NCBI GenBank assembly: GCA_963669155.1
Contig: OZ022577.1
Location: forward strand, 11,249,395 to 11,313,394
Length of the DNA: 64,000 bases
Direction of reading: 5' to 3'
Source of the DNA: Arbacia lixula
Taxonomy: Eukaryota; Echinodermata; Echinoidea; Arbacioida; Arbaciidae
Numbering within the stretch: the first letter of the stretch is position 1; each line of letters starts with the position of its first letter. Both the position numbers and the translations under genes were made by a program. Of the stretch, positions 36,944 to 48,705 are shown piece by piece. A model generated the notes under the pieces. It ran no database searches and was not told where the DNA came from. It saw only the letters and a list, made by a program, of their open reading frames with translations.

Positions 36944-37641
36944 GTTCTTTGTCATGGCCTTTTTTTTTTCTTCTTTTTCGCTTATTGTAATACAATTATG
37001 TTTAGCATAACCATGTAATTTTATTTGTTTCATATGGTTATATCTGATAAAACTGCGGATTTATGCATTATTTCAATGGAACTGAATAAAAACTATCGGG
37101 AAAAAAGTGTGTCACATGTGTGCGCATGTCGCATGTGCGCGAGTCACAATGTGTGATTGTTGTGAGTATGCGTATGTGCGTGTATATCTACGGTATGTAT
37201 TTATTTGAACTAGGACTACGTTTTCTACATTTTGCCCTTGAAATTTGATTATTTCGTGTTTACTTGTCGTGGACTCAGACACACCTCCCTTATGATAGAA
37301 ATAAGTGTGATGTTTATACCCTGATATGTGAATTTCTGTGAAATGTTTATACATGCATATCTATTAAGAATATATTTAGTATGCTAATTACACATTCGGT
37401 GCAGTACCCGCTTTTCAGTATCCTTCTTGTGCATTTTTGCACCCGTAACACAAACGAATGATATACCGTTAATCATCATTTCCAGTACAGTTTAAGTCTT
37501 CAAACATCACCTTTTACATGTTTGCAGCCGTAACACCCACAAATATCACAGAGCAGTATGTTATCCGGCATAGAAATCTTACTAATGCATCGTCTTCTGA
37601 TATGTAGAGTCGGTATTTTGTTTTATATGATGGTAAATATA

Positions 37642-38672
37642 CAAGGGGGATCAAAACGTAATGCCTCCATAGTCACCAAATCTTTATCACTGATCCAACG
37701 AACACCAAATTTACACAGATTGTAGCCTGAGGACTCTCCTACATGGAACTACTCTTCAAAATTGTCACCCTGTCTTTCTATGCATTTACGCCACCGTTGA
37801 ATCCGGCTCGGAAATACTCTGGAGCTTAATTTTAGCCCGTAACCATAACCTTCCCTGTTCCATAACTTAACAACTGATTTGACTTCAACCAGATCTTCAA
37901 ATCTCTAGAAAGTTTATCATAAACAGAGGCAGGTAGGGGTGTGCCAAGAGCTCCTGGATGCATTTTGAAGCTGGGGGAAAAGATTTCTTCCAAAATGTGG
38001 TTACTGGAGATGAGACATGGGCATACCTGTATGACCCAGAGAGTAAGGTTCAATCCAAGCACTGGCGCCATAGTTTTTCACCACGTCCCAGGAAATTCAA
38101 GGCTGCCAGATCAGAAGGTGATTGCTACAAAGTTTGGGGACACAGAGTGTGTTATTCTCGCGGACTTCTTGCCTGATAGGGTCAACAGTGAAAGATACGT
38201 TACTACACTTCGCAAGCTAAAGGAAACCATCAGGAAGAAGAGACCACTTAAAGACATTCTTTCCATACAACTCCATCACGACAATGCAAGGCCACACATG
38301 CCACTTTTCACAACTCGGGTAATAGCCAAAATGGGGTGGTCTGTGATACCTCATCCACCATACAGTCCTTCAGACTTCTATCTGTTTGGGCCAATGACAG
38401 AAAGTCTCCGTGGTTACCCATTTGAATACTCGGATGAAGTCAAGCCATCTGTTAAGTCATGGGCCAGGAAGCAAGCTCCAGAGTATTTCAAACCTGGATT
38501 GATGATTGGGTTCAACAGTGGCGTAAATGCTTCGAAAGATATAGTGACTATTTTGAAGAGTAGTTCCATGTAGCAGAGTCCTCAGGCTATAATCTGTGTG
38601 AATTTGGCGTTCGTCGGATCATTGATAAAGATTTGGTGACTATGGAGACATTACCTTTTGATCCCCCCCTCC
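37642..38672 (+). mobile_element. Decayed mariner-family transposon with long inverted ends
   Basis: A 1,031-bp element lies between TA dinucleotides (37640-37641 and 38673-38674). The right end, read inward on the - strand, is GGAGGGGGGATCAAAAGGTA; the left end is CAAGGGGGATCAAAACGTAA. Similarity between the ends continues inward for more than 200 bp: the left arm (37642 to about 37875) is an inverted copy of the right arm (about 38435 to 38672), including the 3' end of the transposase gene. The normal 5' third of a mariner transposase is missing, so the left end appears replaced by the right end in inverted orientation. Intact mariners are about 1.3 kb with short terminal repeats. Non-autonomous and dead. 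Confidence 0.88.
37943..38563 (+). pseudogene. Mariner transposase, 5'-truncated and frameshifted
   Basis: The open segment starts after an in-frame TAG (37934-37936). It reads WMHFEAGGKDFFQNV, then VTGDETWAYLYDPES, shifts frame near 38105-38120, continues VILADFLPDR, HHDNARPH and HPPYSPSDFYLFGPM, shifts again near 38495-38510, and ends DWVQQWRKCFERYSDYFEE at TAG 38561-38563. Family knowledge: mariner transposases use a D,D34D triad. The first Asp (codon 38009-38011) and second Asp (38280-38282) are present. The third lies in PDLAPSD in active proteins, and here PYSP joins directly to SDF, so it is lost. The N-terminal helix-turn-helix region is absent. It cannot encode an active enzyme. Confidence 0.9.
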
Positions 38673-40377
38673 TATCATGTATGATATAGACAAAATATAT
38701 GAATAGTTGAAGGAATGTTCTTGGAGAGAATGATAACGTAAATATTACAATTCGCATTTTAAAAAAATCTATAAGTATAAGCTTAATACGCATAATTATG
38801 ACTTTATTTTTGTCTAATGCTGTCGAAAATTGTGAAGCATTTCAAGTTTATTTTAAATTATTTGCACAGCACACGACAGATTGAAGTAAACAATCAACAT
38901 TCTTTATACGACATTTGAAATTTGATGTTCAAATTATAGTTTAATAATCTTTGTCTGATAGGAAGGTATGACTTCTGTCGTAATACAATTAGAATGACAC
39001 TTAACAAATATGGTTTGAGTCTTCTGAATCGTTATGGTTAGTCCCATTGAAGCAAATCAAAGTACACGTTTTCAGAAACTGAACAAAAAGGGCTGCTTTC
39101 GACAATGTTAATCATATTAATATCTTTTAATGCTGTTAATAGAACAAAATGATCACATGGCAGCAAAACTAAATTGAGAAGCATATTAATGAAAATATAA
39201 ACACGGAGCGCGTAATGATGAAGAAAAGCATGTTTGTAGGCATAATTAATATCATTAACGAGCTTCGGTGCAGCCTTCTCTTTGTGTCATAAAAAGTCGA
39301 TGGATGAGACAGAATATGTATTTTGTCTCCAAAGTTTATTGGTAGTTCGTTTTGAAATCAAGTTTCATTGGATTTCGCTTGAATAGGTCTTAATATTGTT
39401 TTCAGAACACAAACATGCTTCCTGAAGACAATGGCAATTGATGGAGGTGACTTTATTGAGTAGCGTATGCATTACCAAGATCAAAACACTGTTACCAAAG
39501 GCACGTAGTAAACAACAAGATTTTGAAAAATAGTGTATACGGGATTACACCAGGGCTTTTATTTTCTACGAAGGTAACCTACATTAATACTTGTTATTGA
39601 GAAGACAATAGAGAGAGAGATTGACGATCTTGTTTACCAGAGCTTACTAGTCAAATGAATGGAAGAAACGCTTGTCTGGTGATGATATATGGAGTACTTT
39701 GATTATGTTGTATATTTCTAAAATTGTAATGGTTCCGCAAACGATCCTGTCATTTGATTTTGGGGATACAACGAGTGATTTCATAAACAAGCCATTTTTA
39801 TCGGAACAAACTTCCGGAAGGAAGGATATTACATTGGTATGCCTTGCAACTAAACAAAAACAATATCATTCATGGATGGTATGAATCACCATTATTCATT
39901 TCCCTGCATAGACAATGTTATGGATCCCCCGCCTCAACTTAACCTCAAACCCTTATATGGAGGTGATAGACGTGGTCGTAACATGATTATCCTACCACAT
40001 AGTTACATAACTAATTTATGTTTGTTTATTTTATGAAAACTTGGTGTTTGTTGTTATGTTGATTAATATCTGACCTATTCTTTTTATGTTTTCATTCGAG
40101 AAAATATTTAAACACACACACTACATGCTCTCTCTCTCACACACACACACACACGCGCACATATATATACATATTTATCTTACACGTTTGTTTTGTTTTA
40201 AGTCGGGGGGACTGGGCTTGTAATTAAAATTTATTTTCCCGATTGAAAGCCTTTTGATGTTACGATAAAACTGTAGACGATGTTTTCTATTTGTTTTGAC
40301 TTGCTCCTCATGGTCTGATGGTGTTTATTCGGACCCTGCAGAGAGAGCGTGATATACACATGGAGAGAGACAGAGAT

Positions 40378-40380
<3 letters not shown>

Positions 40381-40432
<52 letters not shown>
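40381..40432. repeat. (GA)n microsatellite
   Basis: 26 uninterrupted GA units. On the + strand this is the purine strand, opposite to the CT tracts in the Prospero gene region. Confidence 0.95.
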
Positions 40433-40434
<2 letters not shown>

Positions 40435-40984
40435 CAGGGATGAACATCTCCAACGGGGCGGGGTTGGGGCCCTCACCCTGAGTTTGTTGTCTCTATGCGA
40501 TGGGGGAGACAACAGTTGGCAACCGTGCGCGGTTGAGCATGCATTAATACAGAATACACACTCGTTTCCCCGTACGCAGACGATATCGGAGGCGCTCTCC
40601 GCGGCAATGGCGGGAACCGAGATGGCGCGCTAATTAAAGCATACAGAATCCCCGGCGTTATTTGTCAACCCATTAACTTATTTCATTGATAAATCTCCTG
40701 AGTAATTTAGCCATCCTTGAAAGACACGGAGCAGCCGAAAGGCGCTCATGAAGTAGTTATTCTTTGCGTATCGTATTTGTTCTTTTATCCTCTCACAACA
40801 GCTCATATATTATGGAATTGCAATCATCTTGTCACCATTATGATCGGGGCAGGCACTAATGACTTTCTATTTATGAAGCGATGGCTAATTTCAGTGAGAG
40901 TTGTTTTTCGGGTACGGAAGGAATAATTCAAGAAATGCGATGTGGACGTAAAGTAGCTCTAATCATATTCGATCTTTTACATTA

Positions 40985-41155
40985 TTCTTGATTGCTCTTT
41001 TTATTAGAGAAAGGATAAGCGGAGGGGAGAGGAGGAGGGAGGAGAGTGGGGAGTGAGGTGGAATAAGGAGAGTGAGAGGGGGAGTGAGAAAATGAAGAGA
41101 GAGGAGGTAGACTCGATGAGAAAATGAAGTAGAGAGAGAGAGAGAGAGAATGGTG
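40985..41155. repeat. Polypurine tract, about 170 bp
   Basis: Almost all A and G on the + strand with few pyrimidines, ending in (AG)n at 41130-41148. Long purine tracts can form triplex structures. Confidence 0.8.
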
Positions 41156-41826
41156 GAAAGGGGCGAGACTGGAGAGCGCTATGTTGCATCAGTTCTCCTC
41201 TGTTGCTTTCTTTTTGTTTATCACTTCAACGAACCTTTCCTCTTTTCCTGGATGAGGTACTCAGTGTAAAGAGCGGGATACTTAACTCACTCGCCGCTCT
41301 TAAAACGCGCTATCCGCAATTATCTTGAGCGCTGATTCATAAATGTTTCATGTGGGCACGCGATGAGACTACACTAAAAAAAGGGGGGCCATTAGGTAAT
41401 TGAGCAGAAACGAATTGAATTAAGGGAAAGATCTCGAGTGCTCAGAGACAGTCGGGTCATCTTGGTATAATCGTAGGCGCACGCGTTTGATCGTCCTTTT
41501 CAAGAAGCGAGACGCAATGCACACATTTTATTAGTCTCGTGGTTTGTTTCTCTTCTCCCCTTTCTCATCTTCTTCTTAATTGCATTTAAGATACTATCCC
41601 ACCATCACCCGGCGATGTTTAAAGAGGGACCAAGTACGTGTCCTCTTGGCTTCTGCGTCAGTTTGACACACTAGGACACACTTGACTCATCGCTGATCTC
41701 AGCTAATCACTCGCAATGATCATCCTTTTGATTGTGATCCGCAGTGGGCTTGTTTAATGCCGTCTAAACGTCAAGCCGCACGATCTATTGACCACCCCCT
41801 TTGCACTCAAAGGGGGTGAAGAAGAT

Positions 41827-41934
41827 TCACACACATAAACACATACAAACATACACACATATATGCACATTCACACACACGCACGTTCACACGCACGAGC
41901 ACTCACACATACACAAACACACACACACACAAAT
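41827..41934. repeat. CA-rich tract
   Basis: Degenerate CACA/ACAT/CGCA repeats leading directly into copy A of the dispersed repeat. A second CA tract lies inside that repeat at 42186-42250. Confidence 0.8.
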
Positions 41935-42339
41935 TCAAATCTCAGTGAAAACTAGTTAAATTTTCATTTATCCTACGGGATTCATAGTACCTCTAATCTC
42001 AAAATTTCATAGTTGGTGTCCTAAAGATACGTGCTAAATTTGTGCAAACTCTCATGAAGTTTGCAGAATAATTTTTTGTTCGAGTATAACTATAATCAAT
42101 ATTATTTAGTAATGCACTCACGAGAACAATAATATGTTTACATTCGCAAACATTTTCTTTTTATTGTTATCATTGGTCACAAACACATCACACACACGAA
42201 CACTCACACATACACAAATACACGCACAAATACACACACACACACTCACTCACTCACTCACTGACATCCCCACAACATAAACATAAATACGGTACACACA
42301 CATCCATACCAACACTAATACATAACATCGCTTGCACAA
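41935..42339. repeat. Dispersed 0.4-kb repeat, copy A
   Basis: Starts TCAAATCTCAGTGAAA and ends near GCACAA. It matches 47114-47507 in the same orientation along its whole length, including the inner blocks AGTATAACTATAATC and ATTGTTATCATTGGTCAC and the internal CA-rich tract. Differences are scattered substitutions, small indels and CA-tract length. No protein similarity is evident. Copy A ends about 140 bp from the retrotransposon relic. Confidence 0.88.
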
Positions 42340-42479
42340 TGGCACACATAAACATATACACACTCTCACACTTTCACACACAAATAAAGAGAGCCACATA
42401 CAAACATAACCACCCATACGCACGTACACACACATTCACATCGACATTGACACATAATCTCACACTCACATACACAAAT

Positions 42480-43565
42480 CCACTTAGCCATGCAGTCGCA
42501 CTTAAGCAGTCAAAATTAGCAGTTGGCGAGTAGGTCAACAATAACATTTGGGGGGTCACCAATGTGGGTCAGGGAACAGAAAGGTCCTGTCACAACGCAC
42601 TGGGTCATGACGTGTTCAAGGATCTGTACTTGACCACACGGACAGAGGTCAAAGTCCGCGATGCTCCATGTTTTCATGTTCGATTCAAAACGATCAGCAC
42701 CAGACCTTAGCCTGTGGAGTGGAACCCGAGGCTTCCAGGGGAGGTTGTTGCCAAGAGGGTGTGATGATCAGGCATCAATGTATGGTTGTAGCCTCCCAGG
42801 TACAGTGGCGCAACACTGTGCACACCTTCCAGATTGTCCGGGTGTTGGCATAGAGGCTCACGTGACCCCAAGCTGCATGGAATCCTCATTCTCTTATACG
42901 ATCTTGTGTAATAGGTGATTGGATGGATGGCTTTTCGATACATCCGTATGCATATGTTGTCACGACGGGCTCGAGTGGTTGAATCCCACAGATAAGTGGC
43001 TCAAAGGAGTACAACGGGTACGGCTCGAGATAAGCCTCACTGCTTAACGAAGAGGCACATCTACCCCACGGGTGTGAGCACTTTGGGTCCATACTGGCCG
43101 GTGCTCATTACTCTGCTGATGAAAGTGCTATAGGGCCATTACCGATGTCATTACTACCTTAAAGGATGTATCCCAGCTTGTGCTAGCCAGGTGCCTGACC
43201 AAAGCTACTCTTGCAGAAACCTTGCTCTTGAGGTTGCTCAGATGACTTTAGACTGCGTTTTGGGTTGACAGCAAGGTATTTGAGGTTTGAGTCAAAGTTG
43301 AAGAGGCCGTCCAGCAGAGTCCAGCTGTACTGTAAGTCGAAAGTTTGCGATGAGATTTCTTAGGTGAAATATGGACAGCACCGTCTTGGCTATGGATAGT
43401 TTCATCCTCCAGTTCTTCAAGTATTGTCAGATGTTGCCCATGTCCGTCGAGAGCATTTCCTCGCACTGTCTCCTTTACATATGTGGCATACAGTGTCAGG
43501 ACGACATCATTTGGCATACATGTATCGTTTAGTCGAGGTATCTGGTAAGTCAATTGTGTGCATCA
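42480..43565 (-). pseudogene. Non-LTR retrotransposon relic: 3' part of reverse transcriptase and C-terminal zinc-knuckle region
   Basis: Read on the - strand from 43565 down, the DNA spells fragments in changing frames: a DLPDTS-like stretch, TATGCC plus GATGTC (the YADD catalytic motif, broken near 43505-43518 by an extra base), KNWRMKLSIAKTVLSIFHLR, FDSNLKYLAVNPKRSLK, HRLRSGADRFESNMKTW and then DLCPCGQVQILEHVMTQC. This order, with RT palm and thumb followed by a C-x-C-G...H....C motif, is that of jockey/CR1-type endonuclease-RT polyproteins. Many stops and frameshifts are present. The endonuclease and N-terminal RT parts are absent, as expected for 5' truncation. Exact ends are uncertain. 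Confidence 0.8.
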
Positions 43566-43715
43566 GCAGGCAAAAGATATATTAGGCGGAAACTTTGTGG
43601 AGATGTGTCTGACTTTCCAGGTTTGAAGAGCATGATTTAACAGGATGGAGTTAGAATGCTTTTCAAGGAAGGGAGAATGGTGAAAAGAATGTAGATGAAG
43701 AGGAGCTGATTTCAT

Positions 43716-43771
43716 TCACACACACACACACACACGCACACACACACACACACACACACATGATATATATA
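43716..43771. repeat. (CA)n and TATA microsatellite
   Basis: About 22 CA units with one CG interruption, followed by a short ATATAT run. Confidence 0.92.
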
Positions 43772-44766
43772 TGAAATTGAGAAATGGGTCGAATAAAGGA
43801 AGGATTCGTATTTCAGGTTTCTAGGGACCCCTCATCTCAGCCACTCTTGAACTCGCTACATTTTTTTTAGACAACGGATTTTTCTTGATTTTTCTGTTTT
43901 TTTCTATGAAATCATTAAGAAACTGGCTCCCAAATATTTATATCGATACATGTTTGAATTTATGTACACCTATCAAGGGGTTGCGGTCATCATGTAATGA
44001 TCTCCACCTCAGTTACTCGCACTCTGGCCATTGATAGGACTTTAACTACATCTGCCTCAAAATACTGACATGATTTCCTCATTCAATCTACGCATTCAGA
44101 AGGGTCCTTGAAAACATCTTCTTAGCAATTTCTAGTTGTAACGTTGTTTTTCTCTTTTCTTTTCAGTGCATTTTCATGTATTTGTTGTTTGCATTTATTA
44201 GATATATGAAACAGTATATGAGACTGGGAAAACGCACTCAAAGTACATGTAATGAGTAATAACAACTCAAACCATTAAACAATACATTGTCTGGAACAGA
44301 CAGATTTGAACGTGCCGTGAATTCACGTTTTGTTCTAATGCTTAATCCAGACAAAAATACCTAGAATCAATTAGTAGCCAACTACATTTAATATTGTTTT
44401 ATGGTGATAAGACATGACTTTTATTGAAATCGGTACACTCTACAACATAACATAACGTTGGCCCTAGAATGGTACACGTTGCTTTGCTTTATAGATGGGG
44501 TCGTTGTGTTTGTGTTTATAACGACAGAGTTAGGTGCCTCTGATGACATAGTATCCGTTCGTTTGGGTGCCACGAGAGTCCCATTGACGGAGTCTGGATC
44601 ACGTGACTTGGATGTTAGACGCCGTGATTTCAGATGGGGAGTATAACCTTAATCGGGAAGACGCCCATGGTCGGGGTCGGGTGTACTTTGGGCGCGCGGT
44701 TTCGATTGATAAGGAACGCAGAGGTGGGGGGAGACAGAGAGAAACGCGGGGGTGGGGTGAGGGCAT

Positions 44767-44771
<5 letters not shown>

Positions 44772-44824
<53 letters not shown>
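44772..44824. repeat. (GA)n microsatellite
   Basis: About 26 AG units flanked by purine-rich sequence on both sides (44724-44850). Confidence 0.95.
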
Positions 44825-44830
<6 letters not shown>

Positions 44831-46109
44831 GGGGAGAGGAGGGAGGGAGCCTGTTGAAGCTGGGTGATGGGCGTTCATTAGCACAGTCCTTTCCCCTAAT
44901 AGGCCTAATAACGCTCGCTGCCGCTGAATCGAACTGGGAGACGCAGCGATCGAAGGAGGGAGGCAGGCAGGTAGAAAGAGAGACAGAGACAGAGAGAGAC
45001 AGAAACAGAGATATACACTCCTGTTGAAATGGATTCCAGGCAGGCTTCATCATCCGCCCTAACCGGGTAACGAACGGGGATGTTGCCTTATGACGCCGCG
45101 CTAAATACCGCACGCCACTTTCCCGCCATTCGCCGCCACCGCCGCTAGATTGAAAGCAGTGTACAGCGGGCGGCAGGAGATTAATGTTACCGTAATTTCG
45201 CGTTAATTCCAACTCACTCGAAATGTATCAATTAAACTTGATCTCTACACAGCGGTTTTCTTGTTACGGGTGATTTTTTTTCTCGCGAGATATGTTGCTA
45301 CAGTTGATCCCGCTTTATCAGTCTGCTTTAATTCATTTGAAATTAGAAGCCATCAAGACAAAACGTCTCCGCTTCTTATTCATCTCACCAAGCGTGTGAG
45401 CTTTAACATATGAAAAAAGACTGCCGCTTGGACAGTCAGAAACTCATCTGTTTTTCCCTCTACTTGTTTGGAGACTAATTAAACCGGTTCATGGTTTTGT
45501 AAATGCTTTGTCCTCGTGACCTAAATTTGACAATTTATGTGCACCAATTACCATTTTGTAGGTCTCGTTAACTATATTCATGCTATATAGCTCCACATTT
45601 CATTTTTACCGTTCCTTGTTTCGTGTTATCATTATAGACAAGAGGAAACCAAAATCGGGATTATCGTCCTCCTTTTTGCGACCTATCGCTTTGATGACAT
45701 AACAAACATGATCAGATGAAGGCGTGGGAGTGTACTTTTCCTTGCGTAGTCTGTACATTGGAAAGAGGAAGAGCAGTGGTCCCCGACCCGTCCATAATAT
45801 ACCTTACTTACCGTCTTACATTAAAGTCCAATTCCGTGATAGTTTATTAGTCCATCTCGGGGGCCCCGGCCGGCAATCACCTCGTACCGCCCGCCGCTCT
45901 GGCCGACCAGGCCTGCGGTATCCGCCTACTCCTCCTTTGCTCCTCCGCAAGTAGCTAGATCTTCAAAGGAAAACGGCTCACCATCTCCATTGGCCATATG
46001 TCGTGAAAGTGCAATCTCCTAGGGTTCAGGGAGTTTCATCTGTTTTCATATCTTTTCAGCCCTATTCGTCTTTTCCGAAAGTGAGGCCCACGAGTCTGTG
46101 ATATTTTCG

Positions 46110-46110
<1 letters not shown>

Positions 46111-46142
<32 letters not shown>

Positions 46143-46300
46143 CCCTCTCTCTATCTATATTTGTCTATCATTGTTATTCTCTTTCTCTGTTTATCTTGTA
46201 TCATTTTTTTCCTCTCTATCTTACCTCCCAATCCACCTTCTCTCTTTTCTTTCCCATTATCTTCTTCTTCTTCTTCTCTCTCTCTCTCTCTCTCCTATCA
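46111..46300. repeat. CT-rich group with (CTT)n and (CT)n
   Basis: A clean (CT)n run at 46111-46138, degenerate pyrimidine sequence, then CTTCTT and CT runs at 46260-46293. Confidence 0.85.
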
Positions 46301-47113
46301 TTCTCTCCTTATATGTGTCTATCGTTCCCATTACCTGTCATGATCTAGAGCAATATTGCCAATCAGCCAGAAGAAATTCTTGACATATCAAACGGAAATC
46401 CTGGGTTTTATCTATATGTAAAAAAACACATAGTTCGAACTGGTTCTTCCATTTCTGTTCTTCATATGCATATTGCCATGATTCCATTTCTTCTACCTTG
46501 TCTATGCACTGCCATCAGTTAACGCTTTGAATAAAATGAATTTAGGGAATAACACCAGTCAAACTACAATGTTTTGACACATAATTATGCGCGATTAGTC
46601 ACGTAATATTACAAAGCCGTAAACATATACTGTATTACAAAATATAGGAAGATTGTATTTGTCTCCCGGAATGTTTAAGTAAAGGTATATAGTTATTGAT
46701 GGGGCATTTCAAGGATAAACAATGGTTAAGTCTGATTAGATATGTTCCACATCAGTTTGATAATGAAGAAAACATATTTTAGACAAAGCCCAAATATGGA
46801 TAGGTATACGTGAACATCAAGAGCGCTGATAATTTTCCATATTTTATTTTCCGTAAAAAAACATGTCTAGACAGAAATGAATTGATCAACTTTATTGAAA
46901 TCGGTGAAAAGTCATTAAATTTTCACATTGGCACATAAAGGTAGCCGGTCCTTTTTGCAGACCTAATTCTGAAAGTTCCCTGGCTTTGTCATCATTTGAG
47001 AGAGAGAGTGGTTATATAACCTTTCCATGGAATCGACAAAGCGCAATATTCGGTTTGGGGAAATAATCTTCGATAATTGATTGAGCTTTCTTTTTTTCGT
47101 ACCACAAAAATAG

Positions 47114-47507
47114 TCAAATCTCAGTGAAACTAGTTAGATTTTCATTTATCCTACGAGAGTCATAGTACCTCTAATCTCAAAATTTCAAAGTTGGTGTTCT
47201 AAAGATACGTGCTAAATTTGTGCAAACTCTCATGAAGTTTGCAGAATAATTTTTGTTCGAGTATAACTATAATCAATATTATTTAGTAATGTACTCACGA
47301 GAACAATGATATATTTACATTCGTAAACACTTTCTTTTTATTGTTATCATTGGTCACAAACACATCACACACACACGAACACTCACACATACACAAATAC
47401 ACGCACACACACACACACACACTCAATGAAACAACCCCACAAACATAAACAAAAATACGGTACACACACATCCATACGAACACTGACACATAATATCGCA
47501 TGCACAA
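47114..47507. repeat. Dispersed 0.4-kb repeat, copy B
   Basis: Second copy of the repeat at 41935-42339, same orientation, 5.2 kb downstream. Both copies share the start (TCAAATCTCAGTGAAA), the CA-rich tract and the CATCCATACnAACACT segment near the end, so the repeat includes the CA tract and is not a chance neighbour of it. Confidence 0.88.
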
Positions 47508-47945
47508 GCCCCATAATAACTAATAGCTTGTTTAGCAGGAGGATAAGTGAGGACGCGGAACTGAAAATGAGGATTACATGTGGATTATGTCTAACAAAAG
47601 ACTGAAGAGGAGATGAGAGAACTCCAATTGTCTTCGATTCTAACTTAAGGAATATTGTTTCTTCGGTTCATTTATTGATGCTGTTTGTTGTATGAAACTT
47701 ACGCAATTACGATCGACATTTCCATGTAATATTTTTCCCCACTTCATTTACAAAAATTACCTGAATATATCGAAACTATGCCATAAAAACAATATTAGAA
47801 TGTAAGAGAACATAATACATGTAATATAAAATTTCAAGTCTCTATGAAAAAGGACCTTGTTAACGTAAAATGATTAGTTTCAATGGTTTGACTCGCATTT
47901 CCAAAGGAAAACGGAATCCCACTGTGATTACTATGTTTATCAGAG

Positions 47946-48705
47946 GTAGGCAAATAGGCAAGCCAGCAAACAAGTAAGCAAGTTTAACAATAAGGTAAGC
48001 AAGGAAATCTGCATGTAAGGAAGCAAGCAAGTAAGCAATGAAGCAAGTCAGTAAGTAGGTAAGTAGGTACTCAAGCAAGGAAACAGGTCGGCAGGTAAGT
48101 AAGGAAGTAGAGAGGCGAGTCAGGAGGTAAGAGAGCAAGCAAGCAAGAAAGTACGATAGCAAGTAAATAAGCAAGGAAGGAAGCAAGTAAGTATGAAAGA
48201 AAGCAAAATAGCACGTACATAGGTAATCAAGCAAGTAAGTAAGCAAGTAAGTCCATAAGTAAGTAAGTAAGTAAGCAAGGAAGGAAGCAAGTAAGTAGGC
48301 AAGAAAGCAAAACAGCAAGTAGATAAGCAAACAAGTAAGTAAGTAAGTAAGTAAGCAAGGAAGGAAGCAAGTAAGTAGGCAAGAAAGCAAAACAGCAAGT
48401 AGATAAGCAATCGAGCAAGTAAGTAAGCAAGTAAGTCCATAAGTAAGTAAGTAAGCAAGCAAGGAGGCAAGTCTGCACGAATGTAAGCAAGCAGGAAGCA
48501 CGTCAGCAAGGAAGTAAGCATGCATGCAGGCAGGTCAGTAAGTAAGTAAGCAAGTCGTCAAGTTAGCAAGCAAATATGCAAGCAAGTATAAGGAACCAAG
48601 TAGACAATTCAGGAAGAAAGCTACCAATAAAGACAGCAAAGTAGCAAGTAAGCGAGCAAGACAGTAGGGACTCAGGCATGCAAGTCATTAAGTAAGTAAT
48701 GCAGG
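47946..48705. repeat. AAGT/AAGC-type degenerate tetranucleotide array with higher-order repeats
   Basis: About 760 bp of four-base units (AAGT, AAGC, AAGG, TAGG variants) with scattered substitutions. Superimposed is a longer period: 48257-48330 and 48337-48410 are identical over 74 bp at an 80-bp offset, and a block with AAGTCCATAAGT (48231-48270) recurs at 48415-48460. The - strand frame gives a spurious Leu/Thr/Tyr-rich protein of about 220 residues. Confidence 0.9.

Larger units (their letters stand above)
27240..37639. other. Intergenic DNA downstream of the Prospero gene
   Basis: No exon or RNA gene could be supported. It holds GT and CT microsatellites (listed separately), a local duplication at 32952-33311, an AGT-rich degenerate tract at 35120-35345 and a palindromic element at 35431-35585. 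Stretches without repeats and with mixed composition, such as 28650-29260 and 32060-32860, could be regulatory. GC-rich patches with CpG occur at 31250-31390 and 34480-34800; the latter has open frames on both strands but no recognisable domain. The stretches 29790-31240 and 35590-36830 are plain AT-rich sequence. Confidence 0.6.
38675..41826. other. Intergenic DNA
   Basis: No gene is supportable. AT-rich to 40130, then a CT/CA/TA tract (40126-40172), a (GA)n block (40381-40432) and a polypurine tract (40985-41155). From about 41165 to 41815 the sequence is repeat-free and of mixed composition, with homeodomain-like cores (TAATTGAG, TTAATTGC) and TGATCATT, so it is a weak candidate regulatory stretch. 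Confidence 0.5.
43772..47113. other. Intergenic DNA
   Basis: No recognisable gene. It includes a (GA)n block at 44772-44824 and a purine-rich stretch near 44940-45012, a CpG-bearing GC-rich stretch at 45060-45180 and another at 45840-45960, and a CT-rich group at 46111-46300. The long - strand open frame across 44649-45212 is produced largely by the GA tract. The stretches 43830-44460 and 46370-47100 are ordinary AT-rich sequence. Confidence 0.55.

Noticed and set aside
44649..45212. 187-codon - strand frame
   Set aside because: Its core is the GA microsatellite read as Leu-Ser repeats; the flanks show no known domain.
47860..48525. 221-codon - strand open frame rich in Leu, Thr and Tyr
   Set aside because: It is a translation of the AAGT/AAGC tetranucleotide array; other frames of the same array are equally open.
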